A stretch of DNA of 64,000 nucleotides, from assembly GCA_037179385.1 (NCBI GenBank), contig CM074185.1, forward strand, positions 8,551,371-8,615,370. The letters are read 5' to 3'. Position numbers and translations under genes: made by a program. Positions 24,600 through 35,428 of this stretch are shown piece after piece (the first letter of the stretch is position 1; the number at the start of each line of letters is the position of its first letter). The notes under the pieces were generated by a model, which was not told the DNA's origin, made no database searches, and saw only the letters and a program-made list of their open reading frames with translations. The DNA is from Holothuria scabra. Its lineage: Eukaryota; Echinodermata; Holothuroidea; Aspidochirotida; Holothuriidae.

Positions 24600-24905
24600 T
24601 AGACTGCGGTTGTAATGGGAAATCTGTACGTGACTGTATAAAATGGAGGTGTGATGAGAAGTCGACCTGTGACTGTCTTAAATGAAGGTGTGATGATCTG
24701 ATATCTTATCAACATTGACATTTTCCCCGTGTTCTCTAATTATGAACACGTGCATTGCTGAACGTCGTCACACAAATTGCATATGTAGTAACTCCATGTG
24801 TTTATGTAGTCACACCATGCTTTCGTGTAGTCACACCATCTTTTTACCTAATCACACCATGTAATTTCCTTCCCCCAAGATGTAGTCACATGATGCTTTC
24901 AGATT
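24600..24905. repeat. Two short degenerate tandem repeats
   Basis: At 24608-24695 two units of about 40 bp share GTGACTGT(A/C)T(A/T)AAATG and AGGTGTGATGA. At 24783-24905 four or five units of about 28 bp share ATGTAGTCACACCATG. No coding frame is seen; these could be protein-binding arrays or remnants of a repeat. Confidence 0.5.
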
Positions 24906-25152
24906 TTTAGCCTGCGTAGCGCCTCTGTGGCTGCAGCCCCCTTTAGGCTGCTGCCCCTCAGAGCCTGTCGGCGATGATCAGAAATTCCTTTCAATGAGCC
25001 CAAAAGTTGAAGCCTTAATATTCATGAGCATTTACCACAACTGATCAATTCCTGAAGTACTGTAGGAGGTGCTCAGCGACCAAATCCACTATGTTGAACA
25101 CAAAGACGTATAAAGCAAGCAAAACATAGGCTTATTACGTACGTAATTCGTT

Positions 25153-25240
25153 AGTTACATGAAGTTTTACGGCCCAGTTTCCAACCTATTGTTTCAAGTC
25201 GAGCCTACGACGGCCTTTTTCCCAGTTGTGGCGCATTACG
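25153..25240 (-). repeat. SINE 3'-end fragment
   Basis: GAAGTTTTACGGCCCAGTTT through TCAAGTCGAGCC and TTTTTCCCAGTTGTGGCG is the inverse of the SINE body and tail at 290-395. The tRNA head is absent. Confidence 0.6.
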
Positions 25241-26153
25241 TCCGTTAAAGCTTTTAATTTAGATCAAAGTCTTGACCATGGACAGCCTCTTTTAAACAAT
25301 AGCAACTTTCATCAAAGAGTTGATTAAAAAAGAGTAATCTTTTGTTCAAAAGTATCGAACTTTTTCCCTTGGCTGTGTGATTGTTTGTTCTTAATTAACC
25401 ACTGCACTGTGTGTGTGTGTGTGCTTGCACGGTACCACACAATTCCAGTTTCGAATAACATCGACCGCCGTGACTCTGTGTGCTGTTTTACAATAGTACA
25501 AGTGTTTTGCTGATAAATAAACATACAAGCCTTGCTTCAACTAATCCAGGTAGAGTCATGTAAATAAAGTTTTCGTTGGATTTCCACGCAAGTTGAAATG
25601 ATTTTGGCTCCAAAGCCGGCGGACGTTGGTTTTTCGCAGCGATGAGCTGAACGAAAAAACTTCGCCCACTCCGCGGGCTAGCAGATTTTGCGTTCCATAG
25701 ATTATCAGATGAGGCTCCCAAAACTCTCTCTTTGGTTTAGTTTTGTCCGAAGAGTATTTTTGGAGGTGCAAACTTGGACAATAATTATGACCTATAGGTT
25801 TGGCTCTTGACCTTCGAAAAGCTTCACAAGACTATTCTATGCATACGCGATGGAAGTTAGCGATGAAAGCTAGCTGTAATACCAATTTTGCATGGCAATC
25901 AATATCAGGTACATGTTAGTAAATATATATTTAAATTTGGTATAAAATAATGCATTTTACCAATGAGCAGTTTTTTATCGAATCCTATTTCTCAGCATAA
26001 TTTTTGCCATTTCTGTGGTACGTAGTTTTTGTGGCATCTTAAACTGGACTTCAGAGGCCGAGCTGCTAGCCAGGATGAACTCTTTAAGCTCTTGAAAAGC
26101 TCCGGCTTTTACCAAATGGTATTATCCTGTTCTACTTTTTACTACTTTATTAA

Positions 26154-26457
26154 AGGCCTAACCTCTCACACTAAACAGTTCTTAGCCTGCTAACCTACAT
26201 ACTAGCGCACCTCCCACAACTGTCTAAACTTCATCCTCATCCAAACGCAGTCTCCGCTTATTCCTTCAGACCTGAGTACACAAGACGTCAATGTGTAATC
26301 AAAACACTCTCAGTACAGTGTTGCCCTGTAATCGTGTTATGAGAGCTTCGGTTTTCTGCCTTTTGTAAAACTTGACGTCACTCAATGAGCTGTGTCAACT
26401 GAGAATTTCAGTAGACTACCACAAAAAAAATTTAGTTTGGAGTGAGAGGACAGCCCT
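26154..26457. mobile_element. TTAA MITE, copy B (304 bp)
   Basis: Inverted ends AGGCCTAACCTCTCACACTA and TTTGGAGTGAGAGGACAGCCCT are flanked on both sides by TTAA (26150-26153, 26458-26461). The interior matches copies at 36.5 and 37.5 kb. TTAA duplication and short size fit a non-autonomous piggyBac- or Kolobok-type element; which one cannot be told without a source transposase. Confidence 0.7.
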
Positions 26458-26559
26458 TTAAAGTGAATGTGATTATTTAACATGCAATATAAACAATCTT
26501 TTTCGAGGTCTAGTGCAATACTTATGCGCCAATGTACTTAACATTTCGTTAATGATGCA

Positions 26560-27600
26560 AAAACAGTTGGCCATTTTGGCCTTTAAACCAGTGGCGTAGC
26601 CACGGGGGGGGGGGGGGCCTGGGGGCCTAGGCCCCCCAGATTTTCTCCAAGCCCTCCTAGATTTTTGGCGTCCTGATAAAGTAATTGAAAAAAAAATAAA
26701 ATGTTTGAACGGAAATAAACTTTGAACTATTTCCTTCAAAACAGTAAATAAATAAAATGTGTAAAAATAAAAAAAAAAACATGGATGAATGTGTAAAACA
26801 CATTTTGTGCGCACGTATGAAATCAAGTAATAACCTCAAAATGCCTACTTTCACTAAATTAGTTATCGTTTGTGATCTGCACTGTCGTTCATTGCATTTC
26901 ACTTCGAAGATGAGACGAAAGTTTCGACGACCAATTTTTATGTGACTCTGTTAGGTTAAGACCCTTTCTGTCTTTCGGATGGCTGATTGATTTACTGAAA
27001 ATAAGGCAATCGTACACTGGAGACCACACTTACACGACCATTCCTATACTTTATCGCACACAAAATATGCCGTTAGCAGGTTAGGGTAAGTTACTGCCTT
27101 CGGATAATTCTTCCCTTCCATCCTTAACAAGTAGGCCTATGTCGTGCCTCACTCCTGCCCATGACAAATACCACTGTAGGACGATTTTTTCGACAAGTCC
27201 TTTTTTTACTAGTCGGCACTGGCGTCCGGGGGATTTGTAAAATGTCCACAAGGTCCGGATTTCATGTGTTTCCCACATGATCGATGCTTCCGCTTTGCGG
27301 TTCAATTATTTTGAGAGATTTATTCGTAGTATTTTAATTTTGACTATGTAATGTATCGATGATCCAATACTGCACCATTTTGCACATTGTGTCTCTGGTA
27401 GCATGTATGTCTCTTGTAATATCTCTAAAAAAAACTAAAAATATTTTGATATTTTTCATGCTCCCCAAAAAGGGAAAACCCTAAAACTTAGTCCTATAAT
27501 CAGTTCAAAGTTTTGCCATTCAAGCATAGCACCATTTTGCATTTAGGGAATCTAATGCAAAAAAGTTTCTCAGAAGGGGACAAAACTATCATTGGTTTGC
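26560..27600. repeat. Duplicated repeat block, copy 1
   Basis: It aligns with 37000-38390 over its whole length (shared words include AATGTGTAAAACACATTTTG, GTTAGGTTAAGACCCTTTCT and AAGTAGGCCTATGTCGTGCC). It starts near a CAGTGGCGTAGCCACGG end. This copy lacks the TTAA MITE present in the other. The frames at 26473-26902 and 27081-27305 have partial counterparts in the other copy but no domain, so they are not called. Confidence 0.6.
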
Positions 27601-27967
27601 CTGTTAAAGGGTAAGGTACTGCCTTAGGTAAGATGAAATGTTTACCCAGCGGAGTATTCCCTTTTCTGATTTCCTGTCTATGGCCGCGGTGTCTAACACG
27701 TAATTCACCTCCCGTTTCACCCACGTACTGTTTCCCACAATCTCTACAGTTAACCAGATAAACTACCCCAATAGAAGTGCAGGTTGTAGAACTAAAGATG
27801 GTGAACCATTCTCCGATCGCATTACTGACAACTCTCTTGGTTTCTTGCAATACTTGACATGTGACACAGTTCTTACTATCCGAAACGTCCACATTTTCAG
27901 CGATTTTGTTTGGATAAATGGGTAGAACTATTGGAAATTCTTGTTTTGTTATATTGAGTTTTCTCAT
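27500..27967 (-). pseudogene. Penelope-like element C-terminus (GIY-YIG), fragment a
   Basis: The frame contains a CVTC zinc-knuckle-like pair, then GVVYLVNCRDCGKQYVGETG, the GIY-YIG core, with the following RVRHRGH segment carrying the conserved Arg and His. This arrangement is typical of the C-terminal endonuclease of Penelope-like retroelements, which nicks DNA to start reverse transcription. The family-typical continuation after PLGKHF is lost here. No reverse-transcriptase domain is found upstream, where a TA array begins at 28015. It is a truncated, dead copy. Confidence 0.65.
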
Positions 27968-28012
27968 TTATTATGAAGTTTTACAGCGGTCCTCGTGACT
28001 TGTTCTTCGTCT

Positions 28013-28014
<2 letters not shown>

Positions 28015-28100
<86 letters not shown>
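28015..28100. repeat. (TA)n microsatellite
   Basis: TA repeats interrupted by GTTTA and TACA, directly upstream of PLE fragment a in its own orientation. Confidence 0.95.
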
Positions 28101-28439
28101 CGCTAATTCCCACCTGTTATATTTGCGCGTACATAGGGCGAAAAGATAACAATGACATACATAAGTAAAAGAATTCGCCTTAACGTCTAAAAATATAAGT
28201 AACGTTATTGCAATGGCCAGCCATCCGTTCGTGTTAACAGCTAGGTGTCCGTTAATTTGACAACTTTGAAGTAATTATATCTACTTTGTAAATCTGGGAG
28301 GGCGCCCTTGTCCGTTTACGTATTCCTATAGCAAAAGTGTGTAGAAACGTTGCGGCGAAACTTATCTTTCGCCCCCCAAAATTTTTCCCCTTAAGGTCGA
28401 CTTTTCAACAACAACTTTCCCCCTAAGTGCCAAATTAGT

Positions 28440-28440
28440 G

Positions 28441-28482
<42 letters not shown>

Positions 28483-28542
28483 GTATATAGATGGATGGAT
28501 GGATGGATAGATGGATCGATAGGTAGATAGATAGATAGAATA
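28440..28542. repeat. (TA)n followed by ATGG/ATAG repeats
   Basis: TA repeats to about 28486, then ATGG and ATAG tetranucleotide units to about 28540. The Tyr-Ile-Ser-rich frames across it are artefacts. Confidence 0.9.
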
Positions 28543-29370
28543 TATGTATGGTGCATAGAATGGTTTTTGGTGTATCCACCGAGAGTGCTCTATTCTGGAT
28601 AGAAGAGCTCTTACATGTATAAACTGTAGGTATATTCCTGAACTAACATTTGGCAGAAAAACTGTTTCATGCAGTAGTTTGCAATCGTCAGTGCCTGTAA
28701 ATGAAATGCATACTAAATTCAGTTTAAAGTTACTGCACTTAGCAAGTGCTTGTTCTGATGCCGGCATTTTGTCATTGTCTCACTTCTTTTGTTCAATGTG
28801 CACAAGTCCGGTGTCAATAGAATGAAGTATTTCTCTGCTATACACAGGATGCATTGTTTTGTGGCTGGGTTCTATGAACGTGATTTTGTTATGAATCTCC
28901 ATTCAATGCTAAAGTCCTTTTTGTTGGTCTTTAACTCTCATATGTGCTTGCTCAGTTCCGTTGTAAATTTCTTTTTTAAAATGTTATTGCAGAAGAAAGC
29001 AGAACTGCCCTCTGAACGGCGAATGTTTACAGTCGGGAATCATTTACCAGGCCTAGGTAACAAGTGAAAACAACAAAGAAACATATACCGGACTCACCGC
29101 AACTGAATTTAAAACCAGTTACAATAACCACAAAAGCTCTTTCAACGATGAAAAAACGCCTTAACGTTTTACACATTGTTTTATATGGGGATGTGCAACT
29201 CTATACGCAATTCCGATTTACCACATAATGTCTATGCAATTACTTCGAAGTTGACCAACTTAAGTACATCTATCCGTTAACACTAAGGACTTACGGGCCA
29301 TTGAAATAACGTGCATTTTTATTTCAGAACCAATAGAGGAAATGTAATCTTCTATATTTTATTGTTTTTA

Positions 29371-29433
29371 TAGGTTGAGCACTCTCTGCACTTATGCAAA
29401 CAAGTACTGCAAGTGCAGAGAGTGCTCAACCTA
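29371..29433. repeat. Perfect 23-bp hairpin
   Basis: TAGGTTGAGCACTCTCTGCA plus CTT (29371-29393) is the exact reverse complement of 29411-29433, with a 17-nt loop. It lies just beyond the 3' side of PLE fragment b. A precursor-microRNA-like stem, a PLE terminal inverted repeat or a small fold-back are all possible; the stem is shorter and more perfect than most animal pre-miRNAs. Confidence 0.6.
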
Positions 29434-29483
29434 AGGAGCAATACACAATTAAGGTCAGGTTGGAAAAGCTTATCTAAGTTGTA

Positions 29484-29511
29484 CAGACTGTTTCGACCGA
29501 AGGCTCTTCAG
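29484..29511 (-). ncRNA. Hammerhead-like core 3' of PLE fragment b
   Basis: On the minus strand the order is CTGAAGA, a GCC/GGT mini-stem with TTC loop, then CGAAAC followed by ACAG/CTGT complementarity. CTGANGA and GAAA separated by a stem is the hammerhead ribozyme core, and PLEs are known to carry small type I hammerheads. Stem II is very short and includes a G-U pair, so activity is doubtful. Confidence 0.35.
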
Positions 29512-29696
29512 CAACTAAAAAGGAATAAAACGAGCAGTTCTACTGTCATTACTGTTGATTGGTATTAGCATAGTCTACAATACAGGGATTAGGCTTATCC
29601 ATAGCCGGAGAGAAGATACTTTTTGCTGTACCTACAAGTGGAGATGAGCTCGGATCGTGAGTTAAGAATAGTGGATTTGTTGGAAGTTATGATGTA

Positions 29697-30050
29697 CTAT
29701 TTCTCCCAGAGACAAAGGTTACAACGTTTTGTTCTAGGTGTATATGGCTGCGCATGTCGTAGTATCCGCCAGGTGACTTTGTAATGGATTCCGTTGTCTT
29801 TCAGTTGCCAAAGGTGTTTGCTTAACTCAGTATGATTTTTCTTTTCTTTGTCGTTGAATGTTGTTTTGTGTCCAGCGTATATTTCTTTGAAAGTAGTGGC
29901 TGCTAAACCTATGTATGTTTTCTCGCTATTGTGAGTGGATATCCTTGCCTCGTAAATGAGGTTTCGGGCCGTGCATTTTCCTGGGAGGGGCAATCACCTT
30001 TGCTTCTGCAGTTGCAGGTGTGCTGGACGTCATCTGGTGTAGCTGAAAGA
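29697..30050 (-). pseudogene. Penelope-like GIY-YIG fragment b (frameshifted)
   Basis: The frame reads [16 protein letters not shown], then [19 protein letters not shown] and ELSKHLWQLKDN, ending KRCNLCLWEK. The CPLPGKC motif, IYEA, TYIGL and ELSKH signatures belong to the GIY-YIG endonuclease end of PLEs. Just upstream, [12 protein letters not shown] continues the protein in another frame, so one base is missing near 29985. Nothing of the reverse transcriptase remains on this strand. The fragment abuts, head to head, PLE fragment c on the plus strand. Confidence 0.65.
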
Positions 30051-30059
30051 CATCATCGT

Positions 30060-30380
30060 CCATGCCCAAAACACCCTGCTATCCCACAACGCTCAACTTG
30101 GCAAAAAGCTGACTCCAACGATCTTTTCGATGTAACCATGGGGTCGTATGACGGGGCTGAAACATGCGAGCTAGTCGGAGCATACATTAACTACATTAAC
30201 TTTACTAATTTCAAGAGAAATTAAACGGGCGTCATATATTTCCCGGGAGTCATCACTGCAGTACAAAAGTAAGGGGCCACACCGTAACCGTTTTGCTTTT
30301 GTTTCCCGATTCAACCCATCTATCGACCCATTGCTACGTAAAGTGATAAGAGATTGGAGAAACCTAAATAAACCTTGATG
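30060..30380 (+). pseudogene. Penelope-like reverse-transcriptase remnant (fragment c, 5' part)
   Basis: [20 protein letters not shown] at 30116-30175 is a signature stretch of the PLE reverse transcriptase palm region. A second piece, NRFAFVSRFNPSIDPLL plus RKVIRDW, lies at 30286-30378 in another frame and ends in a stop. It looks like the linker segment between reverse transcriptase and endonuclease. Large deletions separate the pieces. Order and strand agree with the endonuclease end that follows, so they likely derive from one element. Confidence 0.55.
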
Positions 30381-30430
30381 ACACCCCCCCCCCCCCCAAC
30401 TTATACAGCCTTCTGGTTCACACCAAAACT

Positions 30431-30823
30431 CTCTGTAAAATATGCGCGCATTTTGATATCAGCCCATCTATCGAATTTAGCAACAAATTCAAGCCAGACA
30501 AGGCAGGTTGCAATACCCCCAATGTAGTGTATGTACTTTACTGTACAAAATGTTCTGAAGCCATTTATGTAGGTGAAACAGCTAATCGTTTTAGAATGCG
30601 GTTTAATAATCACAAACACAGCATTAGAAATAACCTTCCCGGCTTTCCAGTAGCAGCCCACTTTAATTCACCAGGTCACTCTCCCCTCGATCTCCGTTGT
30701 TTCATCGCCAAACAAGGTTTTACCAGTAGCAACAACGGAAAGCTGTACGAACAGCGGCTAATACACAAACTCCAATCCCATAGCACTGGCCTTAATCGGG
30801 ACACATCTTTTTTATCCCCTTAA
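30431..30823 (+). pseudogene. Penelope-like GIY-YIG endonuclease end (fragment c, 3' part)
   Basis: An open stretch of about 130 codons begins CKIC, then NVVYVLYCTKC and AIYVGETANRFRMRFNNHK: CxxC pairs, GIY-YIG core, and the Arg and His/Asn region. A downstream AAHFNSPGH and a catalytic-type Glu (KLYEQRLI) complete the domain. It ends at a stop near 30823. Upstream coding is frameshifted relative to this piece. This is the best preserved of the three PLE ends and belongs to a lineage distinct from fragment b, whose motifs differ. Confidence 0.7.
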
Positions 30824-30875
30824 TCAATAAGTGAAGCTTCAGTGCGTCCGTCATGTTTAACTGTCTTAGTCATTT

Positions 30876-30906
30876 CTGAGGAAGATTGCAGGGCAATCGA
30901 AACGTT
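30876..30906 (+). ncRNA. Hammerhead-like core 3' of PLE fragment c
   Basis: CTGAGGA is followed by the stem GATTGC/GCAATC with an AGG loop and then CGAAACGTT. The CTGANGA and GAAA boxes flank a perfect 6-bp stem II, as in hammerhead ribozymes reported from Penelope-like elements. It sits 50 bp past the endonuclease stop, the expected place. Stem III and the cleavage triplet are not obvious, so self-cleavage is unproven. Confidence 0.5.
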
Positions 30907-31311
30907 ATTTGTGTAGTGTTGTTCTACGTTTATCACCATTTCGTTGGAATTAAAGCGTTTTACTTTGTATTGACACTATTTAGTTTATTTTCCAACACAC
31001 GGTATATGTTGGGGGAAATCGGCATACCGTCAGAACGTTAAGGCTAAACTTAAAAAATAAAATACAGAAGAATATATTTCCCCTTTGCGTTTTGAGATAT
31101 GCATACACGTCATTTCAATGGCCCCTCATACATTCGTGTCAAGGAATACGTGTACGTAAGTTGGTATTCATTGAAGTAATGACATGTACTACGTATGGTA
31201 TGTGGGGATTTACCATGCTGTTACGTATTCCCATTGAAAATGTGTGTCAACACGTTAAGGGGAAACGGTTTTTTTTCAGACGATTTGTTCGACTTAATCC
31301 GCAATAAGAAA

Positions 31312-31314
31312 TAA

Positions 31315-31372
<58 letters not shown>
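31312..31372. repeat. (TA)n microsatellite
   Basis: Nearly pure TA of about 60 bp with one TTTA interruption. Confidence 0.95.
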
Positions 31373-31374
<2 letters not shown>

Positions 31375-31569
31375 TGATCATAGCTGCTTTTCTTCAGGGC
31401 TTCCTGGTAAACGGATTTGCCTGCGCTAAATGCGATTTCGTCGTAGAATGGCGAGGACAGGCGTTTGTTGATGGCATTTGGTATTTGTTTAATGATGATG
31501 GGTGGGTGGTTGGAATTTTTATAAAAATAGAGTGTCGTGTTGTTCCGCTTACTTTACGGCTTATTGGTG

Positions 31570-31570
<1 letters not shown>

Positions 31571-31661
<91 letters not shown>

Positions 31662-31665
31662 GTTT
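31571..31665. repeat. (TA)n then (TG)n microsatellite
   Basis: TA repeats to about 31645, then GTATGTGTGTG. The frames at 31374-31736 cross it and are not supported. Confidence 0.9.
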
Positions 31666-31699
31666 GTACGCGCGTGTGTTTATTTGAACATGCAGTAAA

Positions 31700-32600
31700 A
31701 CTTCATTTGCCTGTCAAAATGGCATGTTGGAGATAAAAATGTTTCGAAGTTAACATACACATCAATATCGTATTAGAGGGAAAGTTTACGCTTAAATTCA
31801 ATTTAACCATTTGAAAGAGAAAATTAATCTCGAGATACCGATGTCGATATGAGGAGTGCAAAATTTGTGAAGTTCTGATGCCATTTATGTAATCCCAATC
31901 TGATAGCATTAGATTGTTGATTTCGGTTGTTTAGTTAAAAGATGTTAAAAGATAAAAGCATAACCGATCACTGTGCTGAGCATATCATGTCATATGTGCA
32001 TCATAATACTTAACAAAAGTACCTACTGTACCTTTCCAACATTTCAAAACATGATTTGACCTTAAAACCTTTTTTCAATGAGCTTCCTACGTGCCATGGC
32101 AAAAGTAAGTTTCAAGTCTCACGTCTTTATCATCTAAAGGTCCCGTTATGACATGGTGCTGAGAAGTCAAATTGAGGGAAACTGAAAAATGTATATTTCC
32201 TTATTGCCTGTTGCTTTATTGTTAACATGTATAGTCGTTTAAGAAGGCAAGGCTGCGTTCAAGTATTATAAGTGTACTACGCAATTCATCTTCCGTTTAA
32301 ACAAGAGAAACTGATGGTGATGAGGTTAATAGAGATGTAAAGAGAACTCCGCGATACATAATTCGTTGAAGAAGATTCATACAAAAAATGCGGGAAGAAA
32401 TTAGAATGGAAAATTTTGATTGCCAAAGGTTAATTTTGCAGTCGACGATCACATGCAGTGGTTGATTGATCAGTTGTTTGTTGGATAAAATATGTCATTA
32501 CAACATATAACTATGAAGCCCCTTTCGAAAGAACTATTGGCGCTTACTATCATTCCGATTTTCTTAATATCCAATCTTGCGATGATTAATAAGGACATAC
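31700..32600. other. Putative GH3 intron 3' to the large exon
   Basis: On the minus strand this follows the GH3 exon donor at 32601/32600. I see no further GH3 exon here or in 24-31.7 kb, where repeats dominate. The frame at 32492-32701 is antisense to the exon. Confidence 0.4.
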
Positions 32601-33620
32601 CTTCTCCAATCGTCTTCATCAAAGCATTTCTGATTCCTACGTTGTCAACAACAGCAACAAACTCCATTAAAGGCCATAGTCTTTTCATGATTCCCTGCTG
32701 ACCCTTGTCGCATTCTCTTCTAACCTCATCAGCCCTCTTACCATCCCCAGGTTTGATGGCTTTTTCTAAACTTTCTCTTACATAAGGAGGTATGTTCAAG
32801 TCCTTGTTTATTGTGCCATTTGCTATGTCCTTCACCATTAAGGGCCAATGTTCTTCGAGATATTTAAAACCATCTACAAAAATGCTACTGAAAACGCTCA
32901 TTGCAGACCCTAAACGTCGTTCCCGTAGAGCAAAAAGAAAATGGATATAAAATGCTTCATTTAGGGTATCAATCATAAATCCATCTGGAGGGGTGGAGAA
33001 CATTTGCAAAAACTTTCCTGTACTTTTCTCCAACACCATGCTAGCAGCAACGGTTATACCGCCATAACTCTTGGTCACTTTGTCGTTGCAGTGAATGCGG
33101 AATATTTTTTGCAGTGGATGAACATTAGGAAAGTATTCCAATTGAAGTACGTTAATCAAACCAATGATCGATAGATTTCCACTCATGGTCCTTGGTATCA
33201 ATTTTCCCTTGCCGGTGGTACCACTCGTCAGCACCAATCGCTTTACGGCTTTGGTCGTCAGCACGTTCTTTTCCCCTTTAGCAACTCTCTGCACGAAGGG
33301 TTCGTAATGAGAATATTTTGTGAGAGGATGTTTTTCCTTCAGATCTCTTAAATTTTTAATATTGTTTAGTTTAAACATGACACCGTAGGTTGTATTTTTA
33401 TGTTTTGTAATTATTTCTTCCAATAGCTTGTCTTGAGCCTGCCGTGTGTTCAAGAGGCCATTCTGCAGTTGTGTTAAGGCCTTCCTTCCAACGCTATGTA
33501 TGAAGTATGTCATAATCAAATGGAGGAATGCTGAGAGGATACCGTGGTGCTCCGCTACGAGCTGATTTTGGAGGAAAAGTTAGATGGCACCAAACAAAAC
33601 GCAAACAACAATTGAAGAAC
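32601..33620 (-). CDS. GH3-domain protein, large 5' exon, copy 1 (partial)
   Basis: The exon runs from acceptor TGTGCAG|GT (33620) to donor GAGAAG|GTATGT (32601/32600) and encodes about 325 residues of a GH3-family acyl-adenylase. Visible landmarks are HPLTKYSHYEPFVQRV near the N-terminus, the ATP-binding loop LTSGTTGKGKLIP, and FYIHFLFALRERRLG. GH3 enzymes activate carboxylic acids with ATP and, in plants, conjugate them to amino acids; animal roles are unclear. In the frame shared with copy 2 a TAA occurs at 33582-33580, where copy 2 has TAC (Tyr). The protein could still start at ATG 33513. Downstream exons with motif 3 are not found in the window, so the gene is partial or a pseudogene. 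Confidence 0.7.
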
Positions 33621-34970
33621 CTGCACATTCAAAAGAAATTTGTATAGTGTAAAATTAAATCCAGATAAACACTCTCATTTAATACATTCCTTTAAAGAGT
33701 GAAGTAACTTGGAGGCAATTCAAAATCTTGAGACATCGAATTTCGGCATTTAGGAAACATGTTAATCTAGTAGCTATGCAACCAGCTCTGTGACTTATAA
33801 TTTGTGTTAAAGAATGGGAAAATAATATAAGGAAGGCACTTTGCATTAAAGCCGAAATCTGAAATTCAGGCTTAATATTTAGTAAGCGTTTGGAATAGCC
33901 TTACGAAAAGTTTGTGCAAAGAGTGAAAAACAGGGTGGCGCAGTTTTAGGGGGATTTGACTTTGGGGACTAGTTTCCCCCCATGAAAATGTGTTCAAGCC
34001 CTCCCAAAATATGCAAGGCTGGGTTTACCTTAAAACTAGTAAAAGCCATATTTGCGATGTATTTGAAAAAAGGTGTTACTTAAACGCATAAGCTGCTCCC
34101 CTCCCCTCCCTACGTCAGACCTCCAACCTAATTTTTCGCTGGTCACAGTTGTGACTTATTCGCGAGAACGGTATACAGTCAAAAAACACAGTGCAGGCAA
34201 TTGAGAAGGGAACGAAGCTTTATTCTTACTTTTGACGCAACATGTCAATGGACACGTACTGGAAAAGTGTATTGCGGTTCTCCCAACTTTTCTTTCCTAA
34301 AATTCCTAAATCTCTCCATATTTTTAAATATTTTATAAAAACGAAGTTTTCAGTGCCCTTTAACGGCCACATATTAGCAGCCCCTAATACAGAGAAGCTT
34401 ATACTTAACAACAAACAAAAGTTTGGGAAACTATCCGATTCCGAAATTTTTCAGAACCTGGAAGTGAAAAATATCGGAACTATGACATATGTAAAAACCG
34501 ATAACCAAAAACTACAGTGTTAATTTCATGAATTATTCTTTTATAAATTCCAAATTTTCTCTAACATGAGCTCTTGATTTTTAAATATTTGTCTATGAAG
34601 GGCAACAAAGTTGCGAAAACTTTCTAAATGACGTCTCAGCAGCCTCCATCCGCAGGCCTAAGTTAACATTTTACAGCAACGACGATCCTTAGTCGTGGTG
34701 CAATTTCAGATTTGCTTACAGCGAGGGCAGATTCTCCAATAATCTCTAAACTTTTCAAATTTTCGTACAATAAAACCTAGAACTCAAAAATGCAAGCACC
34801 ATAAGTTGAATTATTTGTTCAAGAAAGCCAAAATTTTCTGGGCGATTCACGCACCGCACGTTACGTATGTATGCACTTTTTCAACGCCTGATTACCATTT
34901 GAACTGTGAATTGTTATCTGAATGGTGAACTCCCGCTCTGGCTCAAGACATTCAAAACCCAACATTTTCT
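33621..34970. other. Upstream of GH3 copy 1, no gene recognised
   Basis: AT-rich DNA, likely intron or promoter of the GH3 gene. It contains a short repeat fragment near 33935-34020 (GGTGGCGCAGTTTTAGGGGG). The frame at 34242-34523 has no domain. Confidence 0.35.
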
Positions 34971-35428
34971 GCAATGAAAGACTCTATATTTTGGCAAAAA
35001 AATGTTTAAAAAGTAAAACTTTCGGCGCACTTGGCGCGGCGCTCAGGTATGCATACCTACTAATCTCAGAAATGTGATTGGTTTGAAACAGAAGGAAAGT
35101 ATGGGTGCCCCCCCCCCCCCGTGGATGATGCTTTAGCCATGCCATTGGGCGTAAGATTTAGTGATTCTCGTTTGGAATTCGCACCTCATTACCTAGTTCT
35201 GCCGAATGAACCATGGCAAGCGAGACCGTCGTCTAAGTCTCCACATCAGACAGCCTTTTTCCCACTATGAATTGTGGGAACAATTGTCATAAATGACATC
35301 AGTGGTAGCGGTAATAAAATCGACTTGACGGATTAGGAACCTACTGGAAGTTAAAAACGAGTTGTTTTTATTCTGTCGGTCCAAATAACGTCACATCCGG
35401 TGCGAAGAGTCAATCACGTGACGTGTTG

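Noticed and set aside
32492..32701. Plus-strand frame of 69 codons
   Set aside because: It is antisense to the GH3 exon, and its length is explained by codon bias on the other strand.
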